Source: Planctomycetota bacterium (lineage in GTDB: Bacteria > Planctomycetota > Phycisphaerae > UBA1845 > CAIVHJ01). From it: a stretch of 13,506 nt of DNA. The notes beneath the pieces were generated by a model. It did not search any database. It saw only the letters and a list, made by a program, of their open reading frames with translations, and was not told the DNA's origin. How positions within the stretch are numbered: the first letter of the stretch is position 1; the number at the start of each line of letters is the position of its first letter. The stretch covers positions 1-13,506 of the forward strand of contig JACZTW010000070.1 in the NCBI GenBank assembly GCA_022573485.1. The letters run 5' to 3'. Shown here one piece after another: positions 6,745 through 12,434 of this stretch. The translations under genes and the position numbers were made by a program.

Positions 6745-7596
6745 TCAGAAATCTTCGTCGAAGTAAAGCGGAGGTCCCCTGCGACGGGGAGGCCCCGGCC
6801 TTTCTCGTCGGGAAGAACGCTCCCTCTTGCCCGAGAGGATGCGCTCCAGCTTCTTGGCGGCCAGTTCATCCTTTCTCTGGCGGTCCTTGGCCAGGCGGGT
6901 CTCCTGTTTGCTGAGGCGCTGCCGTAAGCTGACCAGCTTCAATTCCTGGACCACCAGGTCGATGTCGACCTGGTTGCGGACCAGTTTTTCCAGCTCTTTC
7001 CGCATGACACCTCGCTCCGACGAGTCCTCGGGCGCCCGGCGATATCGCCGGGCTCGCTCGCGAATGGTGAGCTGGAACTTGGTGCTCTTGATGAGCGCGT
7101 CTGCCAGATCGGGATTGCCTTCCTCGGTCGCCGTCATAATCTCGGAGATTTGCCGGGCCGACCGCCGCACATTTCGCTGCATCGCCTGGCGTGATTCTTC
7201 GCGGCCGTCGTTCGACATCATCATCAACTGCTGCAGTTCGGGATGTTGCCTCACGAAGTCCATCATTTCTTCGCTGCCGCGCTGGTTCGCCCCGAAGCCC
7301 CTTCGCTCACGACCCTGCGGACCGCCGGGGCCGTCTGGTGGAGGTCCGCCGCCCTGCTCGATCCAGCCCAGCATCCTCTTCAAGCGCTGGATGCGTGGAT
7401 CGTCCTCGGGAACACCTTCCTCGATGAGTTCGTCGATGCGCTGCTGAATCCGTTCCGGACTTCGGCGCTGGCCTCGCTCGCGGCGGGGCCGTGAGTCCTC
7501 GCCCGGTTCCTGGGCTGTGATGGCGGCGGGGCACATCATCAGTCCCACGATCGCCAACACACCCGCAGACATCAAATGAACGCGCTTGCTGTTCAT
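6745..7596 (-). CDS. Secreted Arg/Glu-rich helical protein, unknown function
   Basis: The 283-residue protein begins with a clear Sec signal peptide: MNSKR, a hydrophobic core over about residues 9-27, and a likely cut after the ITA of AAITAQEP (around 28). The mature part is extremely rich in Arg, Glu, Gln and Lys. Predicted helices include PERIQQRIDELIEEG and a long stretch around 205-255 (ELEKLVRNQVDIDLVVQELK and following) that looks coiled coil. A Gly/Pro-rich loop (GGGPPPDGPGGPQG) lies near 82-95. The C-terminus is a basic Arg/Pro run ending in YFDEDF. It matches no enzyme family I know. The general plan recalls small helical periplasmic stress proteins such as Spy or CpxP, but no LTxxQ motif is visible. 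An AAGGAG site lies 7 bases before the ATG, inside the preceding gene, and the two genes overlap by ATGA. It is the last gene of the ECF sigma operon and so is possibly its effector or sensor. Confidence 0.82.
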   Translation of the reverse strand: MNSKRVHLMSAGVLAIVGLMMCPAAITAQEPGEDSRPRRERGQRRSPERIQQRIDELIEEGVPEDDPRIQRLKRMLGWIEQGGGPPPDGPGGPQGRERRGFGANQRGSEEMMDFVRQHPELQQLMMMSNDGREESRQAMQRNVRRSARQISEIMTATEEGNPDLADALIKSTKFQLTIRERARRYRRAPEDSSERGVMRKELEKLVRNQVDIDLVVQELKLVSLRQRLSKQETRLAKDRQRKDELAAKKLERILSGKRERSSRRERPGPPRRRGPPLYFDEDF

Positions 7597-8144
7597 TGGG
7601 ATACTCCTTCCTGGTAATAATCATCACTTAAGTCGATGTACAGACTCGGCAAGAACATATGCTCGATGTCATCTCTCAAGTCGCGGTCAACGTCGCCAGA
7701 GCCAAAGAACACGAAATCCTTCGCAAAAGACTGCAATTCCAGATAGGCCAATTCCGCTTCGATACTGGCCAGTTCACCATCATTCGGCGGATCGTCGCTG
7801 ATCGGCGGAACATTTCTGCCCAGCAATCCGAAGCCGAGAACCACAAAAACCAGCGCGGCAGCACTGGAAAGCCAGGGTGACAATCGCCGCAGCGAAAATA
7901 TCGGGAATACTTTGAGGCTGCCGTCCTGTTCGGCAAGTTCCCGCCGGACCGCCGCCTTGAGACGCTGCCTCAGTTCGCCGGGCGCTTCGTGAACCTGCGA
8001 ATCGCCCAGGCCGCTGTCGCTCAGGGCCTGGCGCACACCCGCCTTGAGCACATCACGCGATGCAGTTTCCAGCTCAGGCTGGGGATGAGAACGGAACCAG
8101 CGTTCCAGTTCCCGCAATTCAAATGTCATGAGTTCGTCAGTCAT
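7593..8144 (-). CDS. Single-pass membrane protein, putative anti-sigma factor
   Basis: This 183-residue protein has a charged cytoplasmic N-terminal part (about 1-85), one membrane span near residues 88-110 (WLSSAAALVFVVLGFGLLG), and an acidic external tail rich in Asp and Glu (ISDDPPNDGELASIEAEL onwards). Its ATG directly follows the TGA of the ECF sigma gene, and its own stop overlaps the next ATG (ATGA), so all three genes are tightly coupled. Position and topology suggest it holds the sigma factor at the membrane. The zinc-binding H-x3-C-x2-C motif of common anti-sigma factors is absent: the N-terminal half has no cysteine. The region GELRQRLKAAVRREL could be an amphipathic sigma-binding helix. 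An alternative start at the internal ATG of MTFELREL (8129) is possible. The function is inferred from context only. Confidence 0.7.
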   Translation of the reverse strand: MTDELMTFELRELERWFRSHPQPELETASRDVLKAGVRQALSDSGLGDSQVHEAPGELRQRLKAAVRRELAEQDGSLKVFPIFSLRRLSPWLSSAAALVFVVLGFGLLGRNVPPISDDPPNDGELASIEAELAYLELQSFAKDFVFFGSGDVDRDLRDDIEHMFLPSLYIDLSDDYYQEGVSQ

Positions 8145-8723
8145 TCAGTCGCTCACAAGGTCTTCCAGCATCGATCGCAACTTCTTCAACCCGCGGTGAG
8201 CCCGGGCCAGTGCCGTGCCCAGCGGCGTGTCCATGATCGAAGCGATCTCGCCGAAGGACAGCTCCGAAAAATGCCTCAGTACAATGACCTCGCGCTCGGC
8301 CGCCGGCAACCGGGCCATCGCGGCCTGCATGGCATCAATGTGCTCCGCCTGTTCGAGGGCGGCCAGAGGCTCGGGGATGTGCGCGTCCGCCATCGTCAAG
8401 GCTGGCAGTTCATCTTCTTCGAGCGCAAGGCTGCGTTCTTTCGATCGCCGACTCTTGCGAATTCGATCGCGATTCAGGTTACCGGCGATCCGAAACAAGA
8501 AGGCCTCGAACTGTTCGCGGTGGTCATACCGCTTGATCGCACGGATCAGGCGCAGAAACACATCCTGCACCAGATCCTCCGCCACCGTGGCTGATCCGCT
8601 GGAGCGGTAGAAATACCCGTACAGGCGGTTCGCGTAGAGATCGATCAACTCGTCGAAGCAGTCCGCACGCCCCGCCTGGGCGCCGCGAATCAGGGCATCA
8701 ATATCCATGTCACGCTGACCCAT
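8145..8723 (-). CDS. ECF-type RNA polymerase sigma factor
   Basis: This 192-residue protein has the two-domain ECF plan. Region 2 (about 20-90) includes DCFDELIDLYANRLYGYFYR, the core-binding AEDLVQDVFLRL and the -10-contacting FLFRIAGNLNRDRIRK. A linker of about 40 residues, rich in Glu and Ala, follows. Region 4 (about 133-185) has ARLPAAEREVIVLRHFSEL, then the helix-turn-helix SFGEIASIMDTPLGTALARAHRGLKKL. It directs RNA polymerase to a dedicated set of promoters, normally while released from a membrane anti-sigma factor. The following gene encodes a likely partner with no gap. No SD-like site precedes the ATG at 8723; an internal ATG at 8708 (MDIDALI) is also possible and begins at the first conserved helix. 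Which ECF group it belongs to cannot be told by eye. Confidence 0.92.
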   Translation of the reverse strand: MGQRDMDIDALIRGAQAGRADCFDELIDLYANRLYGYFYRSSGSATVAEDLVQDVFLRLIRAIKRYDHREQFEAFLFRIAGNLNRDRIRKSRRSKERSLALEEDELPALTMADAHIPEPLAALEQAEHIDAMQAAMARLPAAEREVIVLRHFSELSFGEIASIMDTPLGTALARAHRGLKKLRSMLEDLVSD

Positions 8724-8752
8724 GCTGGAAGTACTAACGTCTCAAAGGCGGG

Positions 8753-8782
8753 ATTATTGCCGCGCACAATCGGAATTGTCAC
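8753..8782 (-). promoter_or_regulatory. Predicted promoter of the ECF sigma operon
   Basis: On the minus strand, GTGACA (8782-8777; 5 of 6 to TTGACA) and AATAAT (8758-8753; 5 of 6 to TATAAT) are 18 bases apart. A start near 8746 would leave a short leader of about 22 bases. The match is to a housekeeping promoter. The autoregulated ECF promoter form often seen upstream of such operons (AAC-type -35) is not evident. Confidence 0.42.
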
Positions 8783-8812
8783 GCGTGGCTGGAGAATAGC
8801 TCAGGATCGCTG

Positions 8813-9007
8813 CTACGGGGTCGTGATTCCCAGCAGTTGCTCCAGGTCCAGCGAGGAGAGCAGAATCGCGGTGAGTCCGGTGTTCAGGAAGCTGTTGGTA
8901 CCGTCGCGCAGTGCGTTGCCCACGAGCTGAGTGCATCCCACTGTTTCGCACAGACAGCCCATAGCCATAGCGCCATAGAGCAGGAACTTATGCCGGAAAT
9001 TCTTCAC
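8813..9007 (-). CDS. Small exported protein, 64 residues, possible lipoprotein
   Basis: The gene uses a GTG start at 9007, chosen because AAAGGA lies 7 bases before it; the longer frame would need a TTG at 9031 inside the end of the preceding gene. The product has a basic N-terminus (VKNFRHK), a hydrophobic core (FLLYGAMAMGCLC) and a cysteine-containing region (ETVGCTQL), so it may be lipidated at one of three cysteines. None gives an ideal lipobox. The rest is a short polar stretch (NALRDGTNSFLNTG) and a Leu-rich amphipathic segment (LTAILLSSLDLEQLLG). It begins 20 bases after the 277-residue lipoprotein gene, in the same direction, so it is probably cotranscribed. I do not recognise a function. 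Small signal-peptide proteins of this layout occur in planctomycetes. Confidence 0.65.
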   Translation of the reverse strand: MKNFRHKFLLYGAMAMGCLCETVGCTQLVGNALRDGTNSFLNTGLTAILLSSLDLEQLLGITTP

Positions 9008-9014
9008 TCGAGTG

Positions 9015-9020
9015 TCCTTT
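9015..9020 (-). promoter_or_regulatory. Ribosome-binding site setting a GTG start
   Basis: AAAGGA on the minus strand, 7 bases before the GTG at 9007, decides the start of the 64-residue protein and supports it as a real gene. Confidence 0.6.
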
Positions 9021-9027
9021 CGATGCG

Positions 9028-9861
9028 TCAATTGGGCGGCGGCGGACTGATGGGACCTTCCACGGCACGCAGAATCTCGAACGTATCACGATCGTAGCTC
9101 GTGTTGGAGCCGTTGGCACTTTCCCAAGTGAGCACGCCGACGGTGATGCCGATGCCTCCGATGGCGTTCGAGCTGGTCGTCGCCAGGAAGACCAGAATAT
9201 CCCCGTTTCCAAAGTCGGCGGGGTCATTGCCCACATCATAGGACAGTGCGTTGTTGACTTCGGACGGGAAAATGGCGCCCGCTCCGCCGAAGGGGTCATT
9301 CGGATCCGAGCCCGGCGGCCGGACGATGATGCCCTCATCCTGACCGGAAGGCACATTCAGGTTCGGTCCCAGCCCGATACGCAATACACGAACCAGGCGG
9401 ATGAAGTCCCGGTCCAATACGGATTCAGGATCCTTGGCAGCCATTTGATTCACGACGTCCTGAAGGTGCTCGAAGGTCAACTCGCCAGGACCGACCGGCG
9501 GGAATTCAACGGGACTCGTGGAGAACACGATGGCCAGCGTGGGCGCGTCCACGTCCGTGAGCAATTCGACCGTTTCCGGTTCAAGTGTGCGCGCCGGGTC
9601 GAAACCGAGCACGCCTCCCACGCCGTCGAGGTTCACGATGATCTCTTCGGATTCGGCCGTGACCACCCATTCGATCGATTGACTGGAGCTGTTGATGGCC
9701 AGCACCTCGACGTATCCGGCATTCGGGCCGGGCGCGATGGGCACCTGGCCTCCCGAAATCAAGTTTGTGAAACTCTGGCTGAAGACACTGGCCTCCTGGC
9801 TGCAGCTCAGCAGGACAGGACTCCACAGCAGGCCCAGAATCACGAATTGAAGTTTCCTCAT
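9028..9861 (-). CDS. Lipoprotein, beta-rich, unknown function
   Basis: The 277-residue product starts at the ATG at 9861, preceded by AGGGA at 8 bases. The 11 codons above it in frame have no supporting site. The N-terminus is a lipoprotein signal: MRKLQFVILGLLW and the lipobox LLSC with Cys20. The mature protein has no charged helices and many short hydrophobic, probably beta, segments (GYVEVLAINSSSQSIEWVV, TVELLTDVDAPTLAIVF, GDILVFLATTSSNAIGGIGITVGVLTW), with Gly/Pro/Asn loops and a PISPPPPN end. It should be anchored at the envelope. The stretch after SGGQV (GYVEVLAINSSSQ...) resembles the equivalent place in the upstream lipoprotein (GHVPILFKNTARI...), so the two may be paralogues. It lies 51 bases after that gene and 20 before the small 64-residue gene. 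No enzyme motif is visible. Confidence 0.8.
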   Translation of the reverse strand: MRKLQFVILGLLWSPVLLSCSQEASVFSQSFTNLISGGQVPIAPGPNAGYVEVLAINSSSQSIEWVVTAESEEIIVNLDGVGGVLGFDPARTLEPETVELLTDVDAPTLAIVFSTSPVEFPPVGPGELTFEHLQDVVNQMAAKDPESVLDRDFIRLVRVLRIGLGPNLNVPSGQDEGIIVRPPGSDPNDPFGGAGAIFPSEVNNALSYDVGNDPADFGNGDILVFLATTSSNAIGGIGITVGVLTWESANGSNTSYDRDTFEILRAVEGPISPPPPN

Positions 9862-9869
9862 CGGGCTGT

Positions 9870-9874
9870 TCCCT
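9870..9874 (-). promoter_or_regulatory. Ribosome-binding site setting the 277-residue lipoprotein start
   Basis: AGGGA on the minus strand, 8 bases before the ATG at 9861. It places the start so that the protein begins with a normal lipoprotein signal, not with 11 extra polar residues. Confidence 0.55.
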
Positions 9875-9912
9875 AACTTAGAATTCGGCGTCACAAACAG
9901 ATGACTCCACGA

Positions 9913-10902
9913 CTAGGTGCGGACGCTGATCTTCACGCCGTATCGTCCCGGTATTTTATCGATCGTGTCGTCATCAAAGAACAGGAACGCCGGAACCAAG
10001 CCGTTGGCCGGCGGATTGACGGCCGGCTCACATTCATTCGGTACGTCCCTGAACGGCAGAAACAAATCACCGGTCAATTCGACAATGACCACCGCGCCGC
10101 ATTGCAGGGTGGTCAGCGGCGGCGGAAAGAATCGCGGGTCATAATTGCGTCGCGTCCCAAATTCGCCCTGCGTGGGATCAAAGACGCCATCCGCCTCCAA
10201 ATCGTCAAAGTCCGGCTCTTGGAAGCTGATGCATTCTTCCCCGACTTGCCGCCCGTCCGGATCAAACAAAAACGCGGTGCGACGAAGAACCACCGGCACG
10301 AAAACGTCGATCCGTTCGATAAAGATCGTGTCAATATCGCACTGCACGATGAACGTGTTGTTCGTATTCTCCGTCAGGTCCACCGGCAGCGTATCGGCTC
10401 CGAGTCCGCCGCCGGTCTCCGGGCGAACGATGCGCAGGCCGACGAGATACTCCAGTCTTTGAACCCCGCCATCGACATTGACCACCAAAAGTGTCAGCCG
10501 CACGCGCGGCGGAAGGTTCAGACTCTCCAGATCGACCGGATCGTTGTCGATGATGGCCTGGAGGATGTTCTCAACTTCGTCGCGACTCAGTTGGGGATTC
10601 TCGCGCAAAAGCTCATCGACGACCTCCGGACGGACGACCGTGTCGCCCTGGATGATGAATCGGAACACGTTGTCCGCGATTCTGGCCGTGTTCTTGAAGA
10701 GGATTGGCACGTGCCCCGTCGGGGGGTTGACGCCTGCGAAGGTAACATTGCCCCCGTCCGCGGAGGTTTCGAATAGTCTCAAGAGAGAAGGATTGAGGAA
10801 GTCGGCGCATCCCATACCGCCGGCGACCGCAACCATCGCGCCCAAGGCTAAGACCGCCGTTCGCCGACCTGACCGACAGCGGCCAAAGAATCTGCCAACC
10901 AT
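9913..10902 (-). CDS. Exported protein, probable lipoprotein, unknown function
   Basis: This 329-residue protein starts at an ATG with GGAGG 9 bases before it. Its N-terminus is strongly basic (RFFGRCRSGRR), followed by a hydrophobic core and GGMGC with Cys32, a loose lipobox. The twin arginines before TAVLALG recall a Tat signal, but the full motif is not there. The mature part has an early segment GGNVTFAG to GHVPILFKNT, then an acidic helical insert (VVDELLRENPQLSRDEVENILQ), then mostly beta-like strands (LTLLVVNVDGGVQRLEYLVGLRI, IDVFVPVVLRRTAFLF, AVVIVELTGDLFLPF). Five cysteines follow the presumed lipid cysteine (in VQCDID, GEECIS, TLQCGA and NECEPA among others), some perhaps disulfide bonded. 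The function is unknown. A promoter-like site lies about 97 bases upstream, and the genes for the 277- and 64-residue proteins follow on the same strand. Confidence 0.8.
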   Translation of the reverse strand: MVGRFFGRCRSGRRTAVLALGAMVAVAGGMGCADFLNPSLLRLFETSADGGNVTFAGVNPPTGHVPILFKNTARIADNVFRFIIQGDTVVRPEVVDELLRENPQLSRDEVENILQAIIDNDPVDLESLNLPPRVRLTLLVVNVDGGVQRLEYLVGLRIVRPETGGGLGADTLPVDLTENTNNTFIVQCDIDTIFIERIDVFVPVVLRRTAFLFDPDGRQVGEECISFQEPDFDDLEADGVFDPTQGEFGTRRNYDPRFFPPPLTTLQCGAVVIVELTGDLFLPFRDVPNECEPAVNPPANGLVPAFLFFDDDTIDKIPGRYGVKISVRT

Positions 10903-10998
10903 TTGAACGAACCTCCAGTATTCAGCGTCGGATTCATGAAAACGCCGAGGCCAGTCCCATCCACCGCGGGTATTATTGACACTTCCTCGTTCCCTTTA

Positions 10999-11026
10999 AG
11001 TATGGAAACGCGAGGTGTCGGGTCAA
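10999..11026 (-). promoter_or_regulatory. Possible promoter of the lipoprotein gene cluster
   Basis: On the minus strand, TTGACC (11026-11021; 5 of 6) and CATACT (11004-10999; 4 of 6) lie 16 bases apart. A start near 10990 would give a leader of about 88 bases before the ATG at 10902. The -10 box is poor, so this is a weak call. Confidence 0.3.
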
Positions 11027-11260
11027 TCACTATTTCCGCCGAATGGGGCCGCTCATCGCGGTCTCCCCGCTTGCCCGCAACGGACCCTGGGGGAGATGAT
11101 CTATGTTATCATAGGCACGCTTCGACTTCCATGCCAATAACTTACGTCGGCCTTCGGGGTGCTCGGAGGCCAGCCTGGGAGCCCGGATACCGCTATTGCG
11201 GGCCTGAAGACGGCCTTCATGCCCTCTTGACGGCTTGCGGCACCGAAGACCCCCGGAGGA

Positions 11261-11279
11261 TGCCGGATTCGGTCCGGCA
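11261..11279 (-). terminator. Small hairpin after the AAA+ activator stop, possible terminator
   Basis: TGCCGGA and TCCGGCA form a perfect 7-base stem with a 5-base loop, starting 3 bases after the activator's stop codon on the minus strand. No T-run follows, so it may only stabilise the transcript end or assist Rho-dependent termination. Confidence 0.3.
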
Positions 11280-11281
11280 AA

Positions 11282-12316
11282 TCAAGTGAGGTCATATTCC
11301 TTCAGTTTTCGGTATAAGGTCCGGGCTCCGATGCCGAGCATCTTGGCCGCCTTCTCGCGATTACCGGAGGTCAGTTTCAGCGTGTTGGCAATGTGCATCT
11401 TCTCGACGTCCGCCATGCTCAGCCCGGTATAGCCGCTGGGGGCGAGCGGGACGATCTCCGTGCTGCCGCGAATCGGGTCCGGCAGGTTGTCCACGGTAAT
11501 GACCGGGTCATCGGCCTGCACCACCATGGCTCCGATGACGCTCTGCAATTGCCGGACGTTTCCAGGCCAGCCGAAGGCCGTCAGCTTACGCAACACTTCC
11601 GAGTCCATGGTCAAGTTCTCGAGTCCCAAGGCTTGTCGCTCCTTGTTGGCCTGTTCAAGAAAGTGATCTGCCAGGAGCGGGATATCTTCCCTGCGGCTCC
11701 GCAACGCCGGAACAGCCAGTTGGACTTGATTCAAGCGGTAGAAAAGGTCCTCGCGGAAGGTGTTCTGTTGGATCATTTCGGTCAAGTTTTGATGCGTCGC
11801 GGCAATCACGCGGACATCGACGATCCGAACATCGCTGCTGCCGACGGGGACGAATTCGCCGTTCTCCAGAGTGCGCAGAAGCTTCGCCTGCATGGTCAGC
11901 GGCATGTCGCCGATCTCGTCGAGAAAGAGCGTCCCGCCGTCGGCCGCTTCAAAAATGCCCTTACGGTCTGCCATCGCTCCGGTAAACGCACCTTTGACAT
12001 GACCGAACAATTCGGACTCCAGCAGGTTCTCGTTCAGGCCCGCGCAATTGATCGCCCGGTAGGGTTTGCCCGATCTCGAGGAATTAACGTGAATGGCCTG
12101 GGCAATCAGATCCTTGCCCGTGCCCGTCTCGCCGATCAGCAGCACCGTGATTTTGCTGTTGGCGACGCGGCGCAGCTTCTTGATCAACTTGGACATGATC
12201 TCGGTGGAACCAATGATGCCTTCGAAACTGAAGGCCCGGTCCAGCTGTTCGCGGAGGTGGCGGTTCTCCTTGTTGCTCAGAGACTGTCGGGCCGCCCGCT
12301 GGACCTTCTCGCGCAC
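11282..12316 (-). CDS. Sigma-54-dependent activator (NtrC family) lacking its receiver domain
   Basis: From a GTG at 12316 the product has 344 residues: a helical linker (about 1-30), an AAA+ domain and a Fis-type DNA-binding domain. The AAA+ part shows Walker A GETGTGKD (62-69), the sigma-54-contacting GAFTGA loop (109-114), Walker B GGTLFLDE (127-134), the arginine-rich FREDLFYRLNQ and the sensor motif FGWPGNVRQL. The C-terminal helix-turn-helix is GNREKAAKMLGIGARTLYRKL (about 318-338). It would use ATP to open sigma-54 promoters. The open frame continues 35 codons above the GTG, and the first 14 of these read as the end of a receiver domain (AYDYLIKPLDLEE). The phospho-acceptor Asp and the rest are missing, and an in-frame TGA is at 12424-12422. 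No ribosome-binding site at normal spacing precedes the GTG. It is either a broken response regulator or a constitutive activator. No sigma-54 gene or target promoter is visible here. Confidence 0.8.
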   Translation of the reverse strand: MREKVQRAARQSLSNKENRHLREQLDRAFSFEGIIGSTEIMSKLIKKLRRVANSKITVLLIGETGTGKDLIAQAIHVNSSRSGKPYRAINCAGLNENLLESELFGHVKGAFTGAMADRKGIFEAADGGTLFLDEIGDMPLTMQAKLLRTLENGEFVPVGSSDVRIVDVRVIAATHQNLTEMIQQNTFREDLFYRLNQVQLAVPALRSRREDIPLLADHFLEQANKERQALGLENLTMDSEVLRKLTAFGWPGNVRQLQSVIGAMVVQADDPVITVDNLPDPIRGSTEIVPLAPSGYTGLSMADVEKMHIANTLKLTSGNREKAAKMLGIGARTLYRKLKEYDLT

Positions 12317-12421
12317 TTCTTCCAGATCGAGCGGCTTGATCAGATAGTCATAGGCCTGCGTTTGTGACTCGCGGCTCAGGACATCACGGGTGATGCAGGA
12401 TCTTGCCCGCGGTTCAGGACA
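12317..12421 (-). pseudogene. Remnant of a receiver domain fused in frame to the AAA+ activator
   Basis: The frame of the activator stays open for 35 codons above its GTG. The 14 nearest codons (12358-12317) encode QAYDYLIKPLDLEE, the strand 5 and helix 5 junction of a CheY-like receiver, including the conserved Lys-Pro pair. The codons before that (12421-12359) show no receiver similarity, and the frame ends at a TGA (12424-12422). About 100 residues of receiver, with the acidic pocket and phospho-acceptor Asp, are absent. The other frames here do not supply them, so this is a deletion or join, not a frameshift. Confidence 0.65.
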
Positions 12422-12424
12422 TCA
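12370..12424. repeat. Direct repeat of 17 bases, spaced 38 bases, at the strand switch
   Basis: CGCGGCTCAGGACATCA (12370-12386) and CGCGGTTCAGGACATCA (12408-12424) match at 16 of 17 positions, in the same orientation, 38 bases apart. They fall exactly in the stretch where receiver-domain similarity has ended and before the E1 gene starts at 12435. They could be a duplication footprint, a pair of regulator sites for the E1 gene, or an assembly artefact. Confidence 0.7.
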
Positions 12425-12434
12425 TAAGGGACAG

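Larger units (their letters stand above)
10903..11281. other. 379-base gap without a convincing gene
   Basis: This stretch separates the AAA+ activator from the lipoprotein genes. It holds a possible hairpin just after the activator stop (11261-11279), a promoter-like pair for the lipoprotein gene (10999-11026), and a small inverted pair CTATG/CATAG at 11101-11114. Open frames on both strands (10903-11289 plus; 11101-11295 minus) have no good ribosome-binding site and low-complexity, unfamiliar products. No tRNA, riboswitch or known RNA fold was recognised. Confidence 0.6.

Noticed and set aside
6141..6914. Plus-strand open frame spanning the deoC antisense and the terminator
   Set aside because: It crosses deoC with its full catalytic set and an intrinsic terminator, and its product has no motif.
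8760..8785. Inverted repeat ACAAT/ATTGT with outer CGCG pairs upstream of the sigma gene
   Set aside because: The stem is short and interrupted and overlaps the predicted -35 box; it could be an operator but is too weak to list.
9901..10776. Long plus-strand open frame (291 codons) opposite the 329-residue lipoprotein gene
   Set aside because: It is antisense to a gene with a signal peptide and a good GGAGG site; its product is polar with no recognisable motif and its start lacks a ribosome-binding site.
10800..10902. Twin-arginine (Tat) signal in the 329-residue exported protein
   Set aside because: Arg-Arg is present but the flanking S/T-R-R-x-F-L-K pattern is not; a Sec lipoprotein signal explains it as well.
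11161..11182. Imperfect inverted repeat around GGCCAGCC in the 379-base gap
   Set aside because: The loop would be only two bases and two central pairs mismatch; it is no better than expected in GC-rich DNA.
10903..11289. Plus-strand open frame of 128 codons in the 379-base gap
   Set aside because: It begins with ATG at the edge of the lipoprotein start region without a ribosome-binding site; the composition is unlike a folded protein and it runs into the activator's 3' end.
11101..11295. Minus-strand open frame of 64 codons after the activator, with an internal ATG at about 11220
   Set aside because: The only upstream purine stretch is weak, it overlaps the possible hairpin, and the product has no recognisable feature.
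11393..12367. Long plus-strand open frame (324 codons) opposite the AAA+ activator
   Set aside because: The minus strand carries unmistakable Walker A, GAFTGA and Walker B motifs; the plus frame is its shadow.
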